From assembly GCF_000153105.1 (NCBI RefSeq), contig NZ_CH672376.1:1406838-1470837 (forward strand): DNA of 64,000 bases. The letters are read 5' to 3'. Positions 1-9,439 of the stretch are shown here, one piece after another. The notes under the pieces were generated by a model that was given only the letters and a program-made list of their open reading frames with translations, ran no database searches and was not told the DNA's origin. The number at the start of each line of letters is the position of its first letter. The first letter of the stretch is position 1. This DNA comes from Blastopirellula marina DSM 3645 (GTDB lineage Bacteria > Planctomycetota > Planctomycetia > Pirellulales > Pirellulaceae). The translations under genes were made by a program, and so were the position numbers.

Positions 1-65
1 TGGTTCGAGAAAACGCAACCACAAAACTTGCGATTCGGGCTACGAAAAGTTTCTCCAGCGGCGCA

Positions 66-99
66 CAAAAAAAGAGGATGACCAAGCTGGTCATCCTCT
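66..99 (-). terminator. Rho-independent terminator of the VIT/VWA gene
   Basis: An 11-bp perfect inverted repeat (73-83 with 89-99, loop of five bases) is followed, reading on the minus strand, by a run of seven T. It lies about 70 bases past the stop of the minus-strand VIT/VWA gene and is its likely transcript end. Bases 1-65 hold nothing I can identify. Confidence 0.8.
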
Positions 100-169
100 G
101 CGGGGGTGTTGTCAATCGCTCGGCATTTTTGGCAAAGCGACGACGTGGCTAGCCTCTTTGGTTCCGGCC

Positions 170-2536
170 CTATTTGATCAGGTAATACTGACCTCGCAGG
201 TTACAGAGCAGTTGTTCGCCTGGTTGCTGCTGCGCCAACAGCGAGTTTTGCTGCTTGTTGTTCGCAGCGACCAGCTCGAAATATTCCTTGCTATACCGCT
301 CGACCGTCTTGATATCCTTTTGATCCTTCGCCGGATCGATATCCCCGGCGCTTTCCGCGATCCAAATCTTGTCTCGCAAAAAGAGAGTTTCGTTGCCGAT
401 GTTGCGAATATTGGAAGCGACGACCATTTGATCGTTCTCTACATCCTGGTAGACGGCGCCTCCGGCATAAGCGTTGGCCGCTGCGGTCTTTGGAGAGAAT
501 CCTGACGAGGCCTCAATGCGAGCCACATTTATCCCATTACCTTTGCTGATGCCGCCAAAGCCTCCGCTGTTGGCGCGATCCGCTTGCTGATAGGCGCCTT
601 TCTGGGCTCGCTGCGAGAAGCCCAAGCGTCCGCCTGCTGCGCTCAGTTTGCGCGTCTCGGCTTCGGCCAAACCAAAGCTGCGAGTTCCGCCGCGGCGAGC
701 GTCGGCCAGATCGCTGACGCTCGAATTTTCGTCGGCCAGGAATGACGTGTACGGCGTGATGATGCCGTGTTTGGTCGAGAGGGAGACGAGCTCTTTGACC
801 AACTCATCGTTCTTGCCGTTCAGGTCGATGTCATCAATGATCTCGCCGATGCGGCGCATCGCCCACAGTTTCTCGACAAACGCATAGGTTTGATCGTCGC
901 TCTCTTTGACGAACTCGGCTGGGAAAGTGACCTTCTGCTTTTTGTCGCCGACCGTGCCGACGATCGTGATTTTGGCGTCCCCATGTTTGCGATAGCGCCC
1001 GGCGATGATCAGCTGTTCGCCGGCGAACAGATCATGCGACTGTTTCGGCTGCAAGCGATTTACAAAATTGTCGCCCCCTTTTTCTAGGTCGTACTTGATC
1101 GCGACGTTGGTCATGACCGGCGCGCTGATCTTGTTGTACAGTTTGGCGACATGCGTCTCGATGTCTTCGTTGGGACGGACATATTCGCTTTGTCCAAAGC
1201 ATTCGCGTGAGAGACGATCCAGCAGGCGGCTGTTGACGTCGTAGCCGACGCCGAAGCTGATCACGCGGGCTCGCACGTCATTCTTCTGTTTGGCGTTATC
1301 GACGATTTTCGCTTCGTTCTGTTCGCCATGCGTCGGCAAGCCGTCGGTCAAAAACAGCATATAGCTGGGACGCTTGTCATCTTTCAGCATGCCCATCGCT
1401 TTGGCGAGCGCGCCGTCGATATTGGTGCTGCCGCCGGCATAGAGGTTGTCGACAAAGCCGAGCGCCTTTTCTCGCGTTTTGTCATCTAGTTTTTGCAGTT
1501 CCGGCTCAAATGATTCGACGTCGCTATCGTAGGCGATGATGTTGAACAGATCCCCTTCGTTCAAGTTGTTCAGCACAAACTTGGCCGCTTCCTTCGCTTG
1601 TTCGATTTTCTCGCCGCTCATGCTGCCGGAGCGATCAACGACAAAGATCACCGTTTTCTTGGTCTTAACGTCTCCTACTTCTTCGACCGGCGGACTAGCG
1701 AGCAATAAAAAGTAGCCGTCTTCGCTCTTGTCAGGTCGATAGGTCAACACGCTGGCGCTGAGATCGGTCTTGGCCGTATCAAAGAACAGGCGGAAGTCAT
1801 TGGTCGGCACGCAATCCTTTTGTTCAATCGTGACGACCGCGCGATTCTTTCCTTTGCGCTTGACCTCCACTTCGTGCGTGGGGCTATAGACGCTCTTCAA
1901 TTTTTCTTTGGTTTCAACGCTCACGCGCAGGCGCAGTTTTTCGAGCGGCTTGTCGGTGAAGCGGGCCGTCGATAACGGAAAGAGAAAATCGGTCAGGCGA
2001 TTGTCTTTGCGCAACAGTTGGCTGTAGGTGATCGTCACCGTGCGACTAGCGCCGGCCGGGACCGGAAAGACGCTGGTCTGAAACATGCCGGTTCCGATCC
2101 ATTCCAACAGCGCCGGATCTTGATTCTTGCGGACGATCTCTTCGTAGATCTCGCGGGCCTTCTCTTTCGGAAGAAGTTTGGCCGGATACTCTTTGCCGTC
2201 GACCAGCAGCGTTAGGCTGTCGATCGCGCCGTCGTACGGCAGCGGAAAAAGAAACGAAACTTGGAGTTGGCGGCTGCAAGTGTTCTCAAAGGTTTGAGAG
2301 ACCTGGACCTTGGCGATCTGGTCTTCGATGTTCGCGTCAACTTCCAGACTTTTGATTTTGTACGACTCGGTCACCGGTTGCGGCGAAGGGCGCGGAATGG
2401 GACGCGGCAACGGAATGGGGCGAATCGGATCGTGGATGATCACGACGGTTTGGGCCGAAACGCCCAGCGCCCCGCTAAACAGGGCGAAAAAGAGAGCCAG
2501 CGGCCCCCACAGAGAAAGGCGAACATAGCGAGACAT
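170..2536 (-). CDS. Secreted VIT and VWA domain protein
   Basis: Predicted 788-residue exported protein of the inter-alpha-trypsin-inhibitor heavy chain-like family: an N-terminal signal peptide (LALFFALFSGALG core), a VIT domain over roughly residues 50-180, then a von Willebrand A domain beginning at VIFVVDRSGSMSG, whose DRSGS is an intact metal-ion-dependent adhesion (MIDAS) motif. The C-terminal third is low-complexity (Gly/Ala/Gln-rich) and then a short conserved-looking tail. The start at 2536 is chosen because it is preceded by AGGAG seven bases upstream and gives a clean signal peptide; a longer frame to 2632 lacks both. Family members act in protein binding or surface interactions; the ligand here is unknown. 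It is transcribed away from the propeller/cytochrome gene at 2897 and has its own terminator. Confidence 0.88.
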   Translation of the reverse strand: MSRYVRLSLWGPLALFFALFSGALGVSAQTVVIIHDPIRPIPLPRPIPRPSPQPVTESYKIKSLEVDANIEDQIAKVQVSQTFENTCSRQLQVSFLFPLPYDGAIDSLTLLVDGKEYPAKLLPKEKAREIYEEIVRKNQDPALLEWIGTGMFQTSVFPVPAGASRTVTITYSQLLRKDNRLTDFLFPLSTARFTDKPLEKLRLRVSVETKEKLKSVYSPTHEVEVKRKGKNRAVVTIEQKDCVPTNDFRLFFDTAKTDLSASVLTYRPDKSEDGYFLLLASPPVEEVGDVKTKKTVIFVVDRSGSMSGEKIEQAKEAAKFVLNNLNEGDLFNIIAYDSDVESFEPELQKLDDKTREKALGFVDNLYAGGSTNIDGALAKAMGMLKDDKRPSYMLFLTDGLPTHGEQNEAKIVDNAKQKNDVRARVISFGVGYDVNSRLLDRLSRECFGQSEYVRPNEDIETHVAKLYNKISAPVMTNVAIKYDLEKGGDNFVNRLQPKQSHDLFAGEQLIIAGRYRKHGDAKITIVGTVGDKKQKVTFPAEFVKESDDQTYAFVEKLWAMRRIGEIIDDIDLNGKNDELVKELVSLSTKHGIITPYTSFLADENSSVSDLADARRGGTRSFGLAEAETRKLSAAGGRLGFSQRAQKGAYQQADRANSGGFGGISKGNGINVARIEASSGFSPKTAAANAYAGGAVYQDVENDQMVVASNIRNIGNETLFLRDKIWIAESAGDIDPAKDQKDIKTVERYSKEYFELVAANNKQQNSLLAQQQPGEQLLCNLRGQYYLIK

Positions 2537-2896
2537 GGTGGTGCTCCTAGCGACAGGACATCGGGCTTTGTAGCGTAGACGAGCTTGGCGGAGCAATCGT
2601 TTTGTCAAGAAACAAAAGATTTCATCACGCAATGGAGAAGCTTTACGGTTGTTATGGCACAGAAGCGGCCCTTAGCTGTTCGTATTCGGGGATGATACTG
2701 GCGTATCACTCTGCTTAACCTATAATCCTGCTTAGCCAGTGGACGTTGTTTTACACGCATCGTCCATCGGTAGAGCTTGGTTGGATGCGGCGACTTGTTC
2801 TCTCCTGGGGTCGTCGAGAACATCAAGTTCATTCTGCTGCCCTCCTTGTAAAGCTTCATCGATCATCCTTCGCTCCTCTTCTGGGAATCCTATCGA
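2537..2896. other. Divergent intergenic region
   Basis: About 360 bases between two divergently transcribed secreted-protein genes, so promoters for both should lie here. Short open frames cross it in both directions but have no ribosome binding site or recognisable protein. I see no convincing repeat or hairpin. Confidence 0.4.
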
Positions 2897-5839
2897 ATGC
2901 GTCGACTTGGGTCATGGTTCGTCTTGTTATGTTTCGTATCGGCCGCTGTTGCGGAAACGCCGATGTGGATCTGGAACTCCAAAAAAGCGACCGACAACCA
3001 GACGGTCTACGCACGAAAAGAATTTGAACTTGCGGGGCCGGTCAAAACGGCGACGCTGTATGCGACCGCCGACAACAGCATCACGGTCAGCTTTAACGGC
3101 AAGCCGGTCATTCAGCATCGCGACTGGGGCTCTTGGGGAAAAGCGAATGTCACTGATTTGATTCGGGATGATCGCGCTCTGATCGCGGCTGCCGGAAAGA
3201 ACGAAGGAGGCTCGGCCGCGCTGCTGGTCAAGCTAGAAGTCGAATACAAAGATGGCAAGAAGGCGACGTTCGCCAGCGACGGCACGTGGGTCGTGGGGAC
3301 CGAACCGTCCCCTGGTTGGGACCGTGCTGATTTTGCCGCCGACTGGAAACAGGCGACGGTCATCGGCAAGTTGGGGATACAGCCGTGGGGCAATGTCGGC
3401 AGAGCGACTGTCGCCGCCGCACCCGGCGAAGCGACCCCGGTCGAAAACATTCAGGCGCTCGACGGATTCAAGGTCGAGCGACTGTATTCGGTTCCGCTAG
3501 GTCAGGAAGGGTCTTGGGTCAGCATGACCGCCGATCCGCAAGGACGTTTGATCTGCTCCGATCAATACGGGGGACTGTTTCGCGTCACCCCCGGCGCTGA
3601 CGCCGAGACGACCAAGATTGAAAAATTGGATGTTGCGATCGGCGACGCCCAAGGTTTGCTGTGCGCCTTCGACGCGCTCTATGTGTCGGTCAACGGAAAC
3701 GCGGCGCAAGGTTCCGGCCTCTATCGCGTTACCGACACCAACGGCGACGATCAATACGACAAAGTCGAGTTGCTGAAGAAGTTCAAAGGGGGCGGCGAGC
3801 ATGGTCCGCATGCGATTCGCCTGGGCCCCGATGGCATGCTCTATGTGATCGCCGGCAACCACACCGATATTCCGGAAGGAAGCGAAGTGGGCGCGCCGCA
3901 CAAGAATTGGGCGGAAGATCTATTTCTGCCGCGCAACCCCGATGGCAACGGCCATGCGACTGGGCGCATGGCGCCGGCCGGCTGGATTGCCCGGACTGAC
4001 AAAGATGGCGAAGACTGGCGACTCCTCTGCGCCGGCTTCCGTAACCCGTACGACATCGCGTTCAACGCCGATGGCGAACTGTTCACTTACGACGCCGACA
4101 TGGAATGGGATACGGGCGCACCTTGGTATCGCCCGACGCGGGTGAATCACGCCGTCTCGGCCGCCGAGTTCGGCTGGCGCTACGGCACCGGCAAATGGCC
4201 CGATTATTACGTCGACAGCGTCGGCTCGGTCGTTGACATCGGCCTGGGCTCGCCGACGGGGATCGAAATGGGACTCGGCGCCAAGTTTCCGGCCAAGTAT
4301 CAAAACGCACTCTATATCAACGACTGGACCTACGGTGTGATCTATGCGGTGCACATGCAACCGCAAGGCGCGACTTACACGGCCACGTTTGAGAAGTTCA
4401 TCACCGGACGACCGCTGCCGGTCACCGACATTTGCGTCAATCCGAAAGATGGCGCTCTCTACTTCGCTATCGGTGGACGCAAAACGCAATCGGGCCTGTA
4501 TCGCGTCACTTATGACGGCAGTGAGTCGACCGCTCCGATTGCGACGACCGAAAGTGAAGAAGGTCGCGAAGCTCGCGCGTTACGCCGAGAATTGGAAGCG
4601 CTGCATACGACGACGACCGATGGCGCGCTGGCCAAGATCTGGCCCAGCTTGGGAAGCAATGATCGATCGATTCGTTACGCTGCTCGCGTTGCGCTCGAAA
4701 ATCAATCGCTCGCCGATTGGAAAGCGCGGGCGCTCGCGGAGACGAACACGAACGGGACGATCCAGGCGCTGACCGCACTCTGTCGCGTCGGCGACAAAAC
4801 GGATCAGGCGGCGGTGCTCGCGAAATTGAATTCGCTCCCGTACGATCGAATGAGCGAAGAGCAGACGCTCGACGCGCTGCGCGTTTACGAACTCGCCTAC
4901 ATTCGTTTGGGCGGCAAACAAAATGAGACGGCGAACGAAGCGGTCATCGCGCGGCTGAATCCGCGCTTTCCCGGCGAAAGCGAAGAGGTCAACCACGAGT
5001 TGTTCAACGTGTTGGTTTACCTGGAAGCGCCCGGCATTGTGAAGCGCGGCATGCAGCAGTTGTTCGCCGGTCAAACGCAGCAAGAACAGATGTTCTACGC
5101 ATTCGCACTGCGGAATGCGACGAGCGACTGGACTATGGATCAGCGGAAAGCGTATTTCAGCTGGATGAACCTGGCTCAGACGAAATATCGCGGGGGCAAC
5201 AGCTTCAAGAAGTTCGTCATGCAGATCCGCAACGACGCTGCCGAGAAGTTGGCCAAGGCCGACCTGGCCGAGTTGAAAGAGATCATGGAAGGCGCTCAGA
5301 CCGAAGAGGTCGCCAATCTCGAAACGACGCGCCAGTTTGTACATAACTGGCAAGTCGACGACCTGATCGAAAAGCTGCCGGAAGTCGAGTCCGGCCGCAA
5401 CTTCGAGAAGGGGCGCCTGGTTTTTGAAGCGGCGCAGTGCGCCAAGTGTCATCGCTACGCAGGGCAGGGGGGCGGCACCGGTCCTGATCTGACCGGCGTC
5501 GGCAATCGTTTTGCCCCGCTGTATGTGCTGGAAGCGATGATTGTGCCGTCGAAGGTCGTGTCGGACCAATATGTCAATACGGTTTTCCAGACCGATACCG
5601 GCGACATTCTGGTGGGCCGCATTATCAACGAGACTGACGACGCCTACCAAATTCGGAGCGGCCCGTTCGCCAAAGAACTGACCACCGTCAAGAAGGACGA
5701 AGTCGAAGGGATGAAACATTCGCCGCAGTCAGAAATGCCTGATGGCTTAATGAACACGCTGACGCAGGAAGAAATTCTCGATCTGATCGCTTATCTTCGC
5801 TCGGGCGGTAATCCGAACGACGCGGCATACAGCAAATAG
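2897..5839 (+). CDS. Secreted beta-propeller / HEAT / cytochrome c protein
   Basis: A 980-residue exported protein of the planctomycete 'PVC-type heme-binding' architecture. A signal peptide (LLCFVSAAVAE) is followed by a beta-sandwich-like module starting PMWIW, a sugar-dehydrogenase-like six-bladed propeller (about residues 190-545, with GPHAIRLGPDGMLYV and GFRNPYDIAFN blade motifs), a helical repeat stretch, and a C-terminal cytochrome c-like domain with CAKCH near residue 848 followed by GTGPDLTGVG. The family is thought to oxidise sugars or polysaccharide products and pass electrons to the attached heme; substrate unknown. The ribosome binding site is weak (GGGA about 13 bases upstream), but the signal peptide supports the start. 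Single gene with a strong terminator after it. Confidence 0.88.
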   Translation: MRRLGSWFVLLCFVSAAVAETPMWIWNSKKATDNQTVYARKEFELAGPVKTATLYATADNSITVSFNGKPVIQHRDWGSWGKANVTDLIRDDRALIAAAGKNEGGSAALLVKLEVEYKDGKKATFASDGTWVVGTEPSPGWDRADFAADWKQATVIGKLGIQPWGNVGRATVAAAPGEATPVENIQALDGFKVERLYSVPLGQEGSWVSMTADPQGRLICSDQYGGLFRVTPGADAETTKIEKLDVAIGDAQGLLCAFDALYVSVNGNAAQGSGLYRVTDTNGDDQYDKVELLKKFKGGGEHGPHAIRLGPDGMLYVIAGNHTDIPEGSEVGAPHKNWAEDLFLPRNPDGNGHATGRMAPAGWIARTDKDGEDWRLLCAGFRNPYDIAFNADGELFTYDADMEWDTGAPWYRPTRVNHAVSAAEFGWRYGTGKWPDYYVDSVGSVVDIGLGSPTGIEMGLGAKFPAKYQNALYINDWTYGVIYAVHMQPQGATYTATFEKFITGRPLPVTDICVNPKDGALYFAIGGRKTQSGLYRVTYDGSESTAPIATTESEEGREARALRRELEALHTTTTDGALAKIWPSLGSNDRSIRYAARVALENQSLADWKARALAETNTNGTIQALTALCRVGDKTDQAAVLAKLNSLPYDRMSEEQTLDALRVYELAYIRLGGKQNETANEAVIARLNPRFPGESEEVNHELFNVLVYLEAPGIVKRGMQQLFAGQTQQEQMFYAFALRNATSDWTMDQRKAYFSWMNLAQTKYRGGNSFKKFVMQIRNDAAEKLAKADLAELKEIMEGAQTEEVANLETTRQFVHNWQVDDLIEKLPEVESGRNFEKGRLVFEAAQCAKCHRYAGQGGGTGPDLTGVGNRFAPLYVLEAMIVPSKVVSDQYVNTVFQTDTGDILVGRIINETDDAYQIRSGPFAKELTTVKKDEVEGMKHSPQSEMPDGLMNTLTQEEILDLIAYLRSGGNPNDAAYSK

Positions 5840-5884
5840 CCTGGCATTCGGTCAGGCCTGGGTCTGACGAGTACGGTCAACCAA

Positions 5885-5920
5885 TAAAAAAGGGCTGCCG
5901 ATCAAAGCAGCCCTTTTTTT
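5885..5920 (+). terminator. Rho-independent terminator (possibly bidirectional)
   Basis: An AGGGCTGC/GCAGCCCT 8-bp stem with an 8-base loop, extended by A-run/T-run pairing, is followed by eight T on the plus strand. It ends the transcript of the propeller/cytochrome gene. The A-run on the other side could also let it work in reverse. Confidence 0.85.
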
Positions 5921-5964
5921 TATGCGATACGGATTTGCCGCTTTCCCCCACAAGGAAATTTGGA

Positions 5965-6378
5965 ATGGAAGACAAAGAGATTTTTCTGCAGTTTCTCGCT
6001 CATGACTACTCAGACGGTTATTGGACGGACGTCGCCGTCTTAGAAGCCGGAAAGTTAGCCAAACCGCTTCCTGTGGCCGATTGGATTATTCTGTGCGACG
6101 CGTGGAGAAGCTACGATCCGCTCGTGCAGGCTCGCATCGCCGAAGTCGCGGGAGACGTAACTCCCTGGCACGACGAAATCGGCGCGATGTTGATTTCAAT
6201 GCTCGCAAGCGACGACCCCGATGTCGTCGAAGCAAGCGTCGATTCGTTACACCAACAATATCAGGCCGTGCCGCAGCGCTTCAATCGTGAGCATTTGGCC
6301 GAATCGCTCAAGTCGGTTTCGGCTCGCAGCGGCGTCGCCGGTATTGCGCTCGGCGAACTGCGGAAGAAGTTGAAGTAG
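5965..6378 (+). CDS. Hypothetical protein, HEAT-like
   Basis: A 137-residue acidic, soluble, mostly helical protein with no signal peptide. The middle (LISMLASDDPDVVEASVDSL) resembles a single HEAT/armadillo-type helical pair, so a scaffold or binding role is possible, but I do not recognise a family. The ATG at 5965 has AAGGAA upstream and is preferred over a TTG 30 bases earlier. It ends ten bases from the end of the convergent LysR gene and has no obvious partner. Confidence 0.7.
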   Translation: MEDKEIFLQFLAHDYSDGYWTDVAVLEAGKLAKPLPVADWIILCDAWRSYDPLVQARIAEVAGDVTPWHDEIGAMLISMLASDDPDVVEASVDSLHQQYQAVPQRFNREHLAESLKSVSARSGVAGIALGELRKKLK

Positions 6379-6387
6379 GCCCTGCAT

Positions 6388-7269
6388 TTACTTCCGAGCG
6401 AATAGCGCTTCGTGAAATGCCCGCGCTGCGGGGCTCGCGAAACGATCTTGCGCTTGCACGAGGTGCAGCGGTCGGGGAATCTGCAAATCGGCCAGACGAA
6501 TCGCGCAAAGCTCGCCCGAGACCAATTCCGCTCCGACCGAGAGACGAGAGACGATCGCCAAGCCGACTCCGGCGGCGACCACATGCTTGATCGCTTCGGT
6601 GCTGCTAAGGGTCATCACTTCGCGGACCTCGACCCCGCACATCGAGATCGCTTGCTCTTGCACCGCTCGGGTGCCGGAGCCAGACTCGCGCAGCACAAAG
6701 CTTTGCCCGCTCAGATCATCCGCTTTGACCCGTCGCTTTTTCACCAGCGGGTGCGTCGCGGCTGCGACGACCACTAGTTCATCCTCGGCAAAGCTGGTCG
6801 CCGTCAGCCCGGGTTCATTCACAAAGCCCTCGGTCAGTCCGAGGTCGACCCGATAATCGAGCACCTGGCGATGCACAAAGTCGGTGTTGCCGACGGAGAC
6901 GTGAACCCGAATCTCCGGGTGTTGCTGATGAAACCGGGCCAGCACTTGCGGCAACAGGTATCCAGCGATCGTCGTGCTGGCTCCCAAAAATAACTCGCCG
7001 CGACGCACATCACGAACCAAAGCGACAACGCGTTCCGCTTCGGCTTCCAGCGTAAAAATCTTCCGTGCATACTCGTTCAACAGCTTGCCGACCGTCGTCA
7101 GTCGCAATCCGCGACCGGTGCGATCAAACAACTTTTCGCCGAGCGCCGTTTCAAAGTCACGCAGCTGCTTTGACGCGGCCGGCTGACTGATCATCAGTTG
7201 TTCCGCGCCCAGGCTCACGCTGCCGGTCTCGGCGACTTCGTGAAAGATGGCCAGATGGTGTAAATTCAT
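6388..7269 (-). CDS. LysR-family transcriptional regulator
   Basis: A 293-residue LysR-type regulator of normal length: an N-terminal winged helix-turn-helix (residues 1-60, with SLGAEQLMISQPAASKQLRD as the recognition region) and a C-terminal periplasmic-binding-fold effector domain (from about residue 90). It is divergent from a sulfite reductase gene across about 120 bases. By the usual LysR arrangement it is inferred to control that gene, in the manner of CysB/Cbl-type sulfur regulators. A candidate T-N11-A site lies directly in front of its start. The inducer cannot be told from sequence. Confidence 0.9.
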   Translation of the reverse strand: MNLHHLAIFHEVAETGSVSLGAEQLMISQPAASKQLRDFETALGEKLFDRTGRGLRLTTVGKLLNEYARKIFTLEAEAERVVALVRDVRRGELFLGASTTIAGYLLPQVLARFHQQHPEIRVHVSVGNTDFVHRQVLDYRVDLGLTEGFVNEPGLTATSFAEDELVVVAAATHPLVKKRRVKADDLSGQSFVLRESGSGTRAVQEQAISMCGVEVREVMTLSSTEAIKHVVAAGVGLAIVSRLSVGAELVSGELCAIRLADLQIPRPLHLVQAQDRFASPAARAFHEALFARK

Positions 7270-7272
7270 GAT

Positions 7273-7287
7273 ATAGACTCAGGTTAT
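7273..7287. promoter_or_regulatory. Candidate LysR binding site (T-N11-A)
   Basis: ATAGACTCAGGTTAT is an interrupted palindrome (ATA..CT.AG..TAT) with T and A separated by exactly 11 bases, the generic LysR box. It sits three bases upstream of the LysR start codon and upstream of the divergent sulfite reductase, where an autoregulatory/activation site is expected. Such short motifs are common by chance. Confidence 0.35.
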
Positions 7288-7387
7288 GTAATCCATGAAT
7301 TTTATGTCTTTGCTTTATGTCGGGCAAGTCGGTTTACTTAGAGACGTGGAAAGTAATTCCGGCGACCAAAGGACGGAGCAAGACGCA

Positions 7388-9115
7388 ATGAGTCAACCGA
7401 CGCTCAGCAAAATCGAAAATCTGAAACTCGACAGCCGGCAGTTGCGCGGCACGCTAGCAGACGAACTGCAAAACGATCGCCCTGATTTTTCGGCCGACGC
7501 GATTCAGCTGTTGAAGTACCACGGCAGCTATCAGCAGGATGACCGTGACGTCCGGAAGCAAAAGAACGCCGACGGCACGAAAAAAGAGAAAGCCTATTCC
7601 TGCTTGATTCGGACTGCGGTCCCCGGCGGCCGCGTGTCGGCCGAGCAGTTTCTGGCCGAACTAGATCTTTGCGATCGACTGGGCAACGGTTCGCTACGGA
7701 TTACCACGCGACAAGGTTTCCAGTTGCACGGCGTTTTGAAAAGCAATTTGAAAGAGACGATCCGCACGATCAATCAAATCAAGCTGTCGACCTTCGCCGC
7801 ATGCGGCGACGTCAGCCGAAACGTGATGTGCTGCCCGGCGCCTTTTAAGAACAATCCCGTTCGTGAACAGATGCAGACGCTGGCGCAGGAAATCGCGGTC
7901 CACTTCCGTCCGCGGTCGACTTCTTACTATGAGTTGTGGCTGACCGACGACGAAGGGAACAAACAAGATGTCGCCGACTTCCAGCCGGTCGCCGAGCCAA
8001 TTTATGGCGAGCGTTATTTGCCGCGAAAGTTCAAGTTTGGCGTCGCCGAGCCCGCCGACAATTGCATCGACGTTTACACGCAAGATGTCGGTTTGCTGGC
8101 GATTGTCGAAGAGAATGAGGTGATCGGCTACAACGTGATCGTGGGGGGCGGGATGGGAAACACGCCGTCCGCCGACAAAACGTTTCCGCGACTCGGCGAC
8201 GAGGTGACCTTCGCAACGCCGGACCAGGTGATCGCCGTTTGCGGAGCGATCGTCAAAGTCCAGCGCGACTTTGGCAACCGCGAAGATCGCAAGCGGGCCC
8301 GGCTGAAGTACCTGCTGCATGACTGGGGCGTTGCGAAGTTCAAATCGCAGGTCGAAGCGTACTACGGAGCTCCGCTGCCGGAGCCGAAACATGCTCCGGT
8401 GACCGGCGTTGACGATCATGTTGGCTGGCACGTCCAGGGAGACGGCAAATTGTTTCTCGGCGTGAACATCGAGAACGGTCGGATCGTCGATGTCGGAGAC
8501 GTGCGGATCAAGAGCGGGCTGCGCGCGATCTTGCAGCGGTATGGAATGCCGACCCGGCTGACTCCGCTGCAGTCGGTGATCTTGTGCGATATCGATCCGG
8601 CTGATCGGCGCGGCGTGGAAGCGCTGTTGGGCGAATATGGCCTGAAGTCGGCGGATGAGCTTTCGCTGGCTCGACGGTTTGCGGTCGCTTGTCCGGCGCT
8701 GCCGACCTGCGGCTTGGCGATCACCGAATCTGAACGGGTCATGCCGCAACTGATTGATCAGATCGAACCGGTGCTGGCCCAGCATGGTCTGGAGAAGAGC
8801 CAGATCTCGATCCGGATGACCGGTTGTCCCAACGGCTGTGCTCGACCCTATGTGGCCGATATCGGTTTGGTGGGCAAGTCGGTCGGCAAGTACACCATTT
8901 ATTTAGGCGGCAATCCGCAAGGGACGCGGATCGGTTTCGTCTATCAAGACGCGACGCCGCTCGAAGAGATTCCTGCCCAACTGTCGCCGCTGCTCGCCAG
9001 TTACCAGGCGGAGAAATCGGGTGACGAAGCGTTCGGCGATTACTGCGCTCGTCTAGGACGCGAAACGTTATTGGCCAAGGTGGGCCGTGCGGAAGCTGCT
9101 ATACTTCAAAACTAA
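7388..9115 (+). CDS. sir: Ferredoxin-dependent sulfite (nitrite-type) reductase
   Basis: A 575-residue assimilatory siroheme/[4Fe-4S] reductase. The cluster and siroheme ligands are intact: C435-x5-C441 (CPALPTC) and C480-x3-C484 (TGCPNGCARP). RITTRQGFQLHG is the conserved substrate-side segment. The text after the second cysteine pair (GCARPYVADIGLVG) matches plant/cyanobacterial-type sulfite reductase better than nitrite reductase, so reduction of sulfite to sulfide in cysteine synthesis is the favoured role; nitrite reduction cannot be excluded. The ATG at 7388 has GGAG upstream; the longer frame from 7295 has no conserved N-terminus. It is divergent from its probable LysR regulator and followed after 18 bases by a small membrane protein. 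Confidence 0.88.
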   Translation: MSQPTLSKIENLKLDSRQLRGTLADELQNDRPDFSADAIQLLKYHGSYQQDDRDVRKQKNADGTKKEKAYSCLIRTAVPGGRVSAEQFLAELDLCDRLGNGSLRITTRQGFQLHGVLKSNLKETIRTINQIKLSTFAACGDVSRNVMCCPAPFKNNPVREQMQTLAQEIAVHFRPRSTSYYELWLTDDEGNKQDVADFQPVAEPIYGERYLPRKFKFGVAEPADNCIDVYTQDVGLLAIVEENEVIGYNVIVGGGMGNTPSADKTFPRLGDEVTFATPDQVIAVCGAIVKVQRDFGNREDRKRARLKYLLHDWGVAKFKSQVEAYYGAPLPEPKHAPVTGVDDHVGWHVQGDGKLFLGVNIENGRIVDVGDVRIKSGLRAILQRYGMPTRLTPLQSVILCDIDPADRRGVEALLGEYGLKSADELSLARRFAVACPALPTCGLAITESERVMPQLIDQIEPVLAQHGLEKSQISIRMTGCPNGCARPYVADIGLVGKSVGKYTIYLGGNPQGTRIGFVYQDATPLEEIPAQLSPLLASYQAEKSGDEAFGDYCARLGRETLLAKVGRAEAAILQN

Positions 9116-9133
9116 AATCAGGGATTCGATCCA

Positions 9134-9331
9134 ATGAAACGTTATTACTCGCTCTGGAAGTCGACTTGGTGGTTGTGGGTGCTGATCGTGAGCGGCACAT
9201 TCTTCTTGTCGACGCTCAACGAAATTCTGTTTTACGTCAGCTTGGTCTATCTGCCGATCTGCCTGATCGTATTTTTGTGGTTCGGGCTGGTTCGCTTTGA
9301 CGACGAAGGGAACGAAGTCGACATGACGTAG
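9134..9331 (+). CDS. Small two-helix membrane protein
   Basis: A 65-residue protein with two hydrophobic segments (about residues 12-26 and 31-50) and a charged acidic tail (DDEGNEVDM). It begins 18 bases after the sulfite reductase and shares its terminator, so it is probably co-transcribed. No family recognised. Confidence 0.6.
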   Translation: MKRYYSLWKSTWWLWVLIVSGTFFLSTLNEILFYVSLVYLPICLIVFLWFGLVRFDDEGNEVDMT

Positions 9332-9398
9332 GTCGCTTCTCCAATTTGCAAGTTGAAGCAACGGCGACGATCGCGGTTGCAGAAGCAAAACGCTCGCA

Positions 9399-9439
9399 GC
9401 GGCAAAACAAGTCAGCGGACTTGTTTCGCCGCTTTTTTA
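9399..9439 (+). terminator. Rho-independent terminator
   Basis: A 15-bp stem (9399-9413 with 9418-9432, one mismatch) with a four-base loop and six T follows the sulfite reductase unit. Its T-run overlaps the stop codon of the convergent PEGA lipoprotein gene. Confidence 0.85.

Noticed and set aside
1-40. Possible tRNA 3' end (GGTTCGA at the very start)
   Set aside because: The following bases do not form an acceptor or T-stem and no CCA or discriminator structure is visible.
2605-2859. An 84-codon minus-strand frame upstream of the VIT/VWA gene
   Set aside because: No ribosome binding site and no conserved sequence; it overlaps the expected promoter region.
4580-5719. A 379-codon minus-strand open frame
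   Set aside because: Antisense shadow of the propeller/cytochrome gene caused by its GC-rich codon use.
7694-8785. A 363-codon minus-strand open frame
   Set aside because: Antisense shadow of the sulfite reductase gene.
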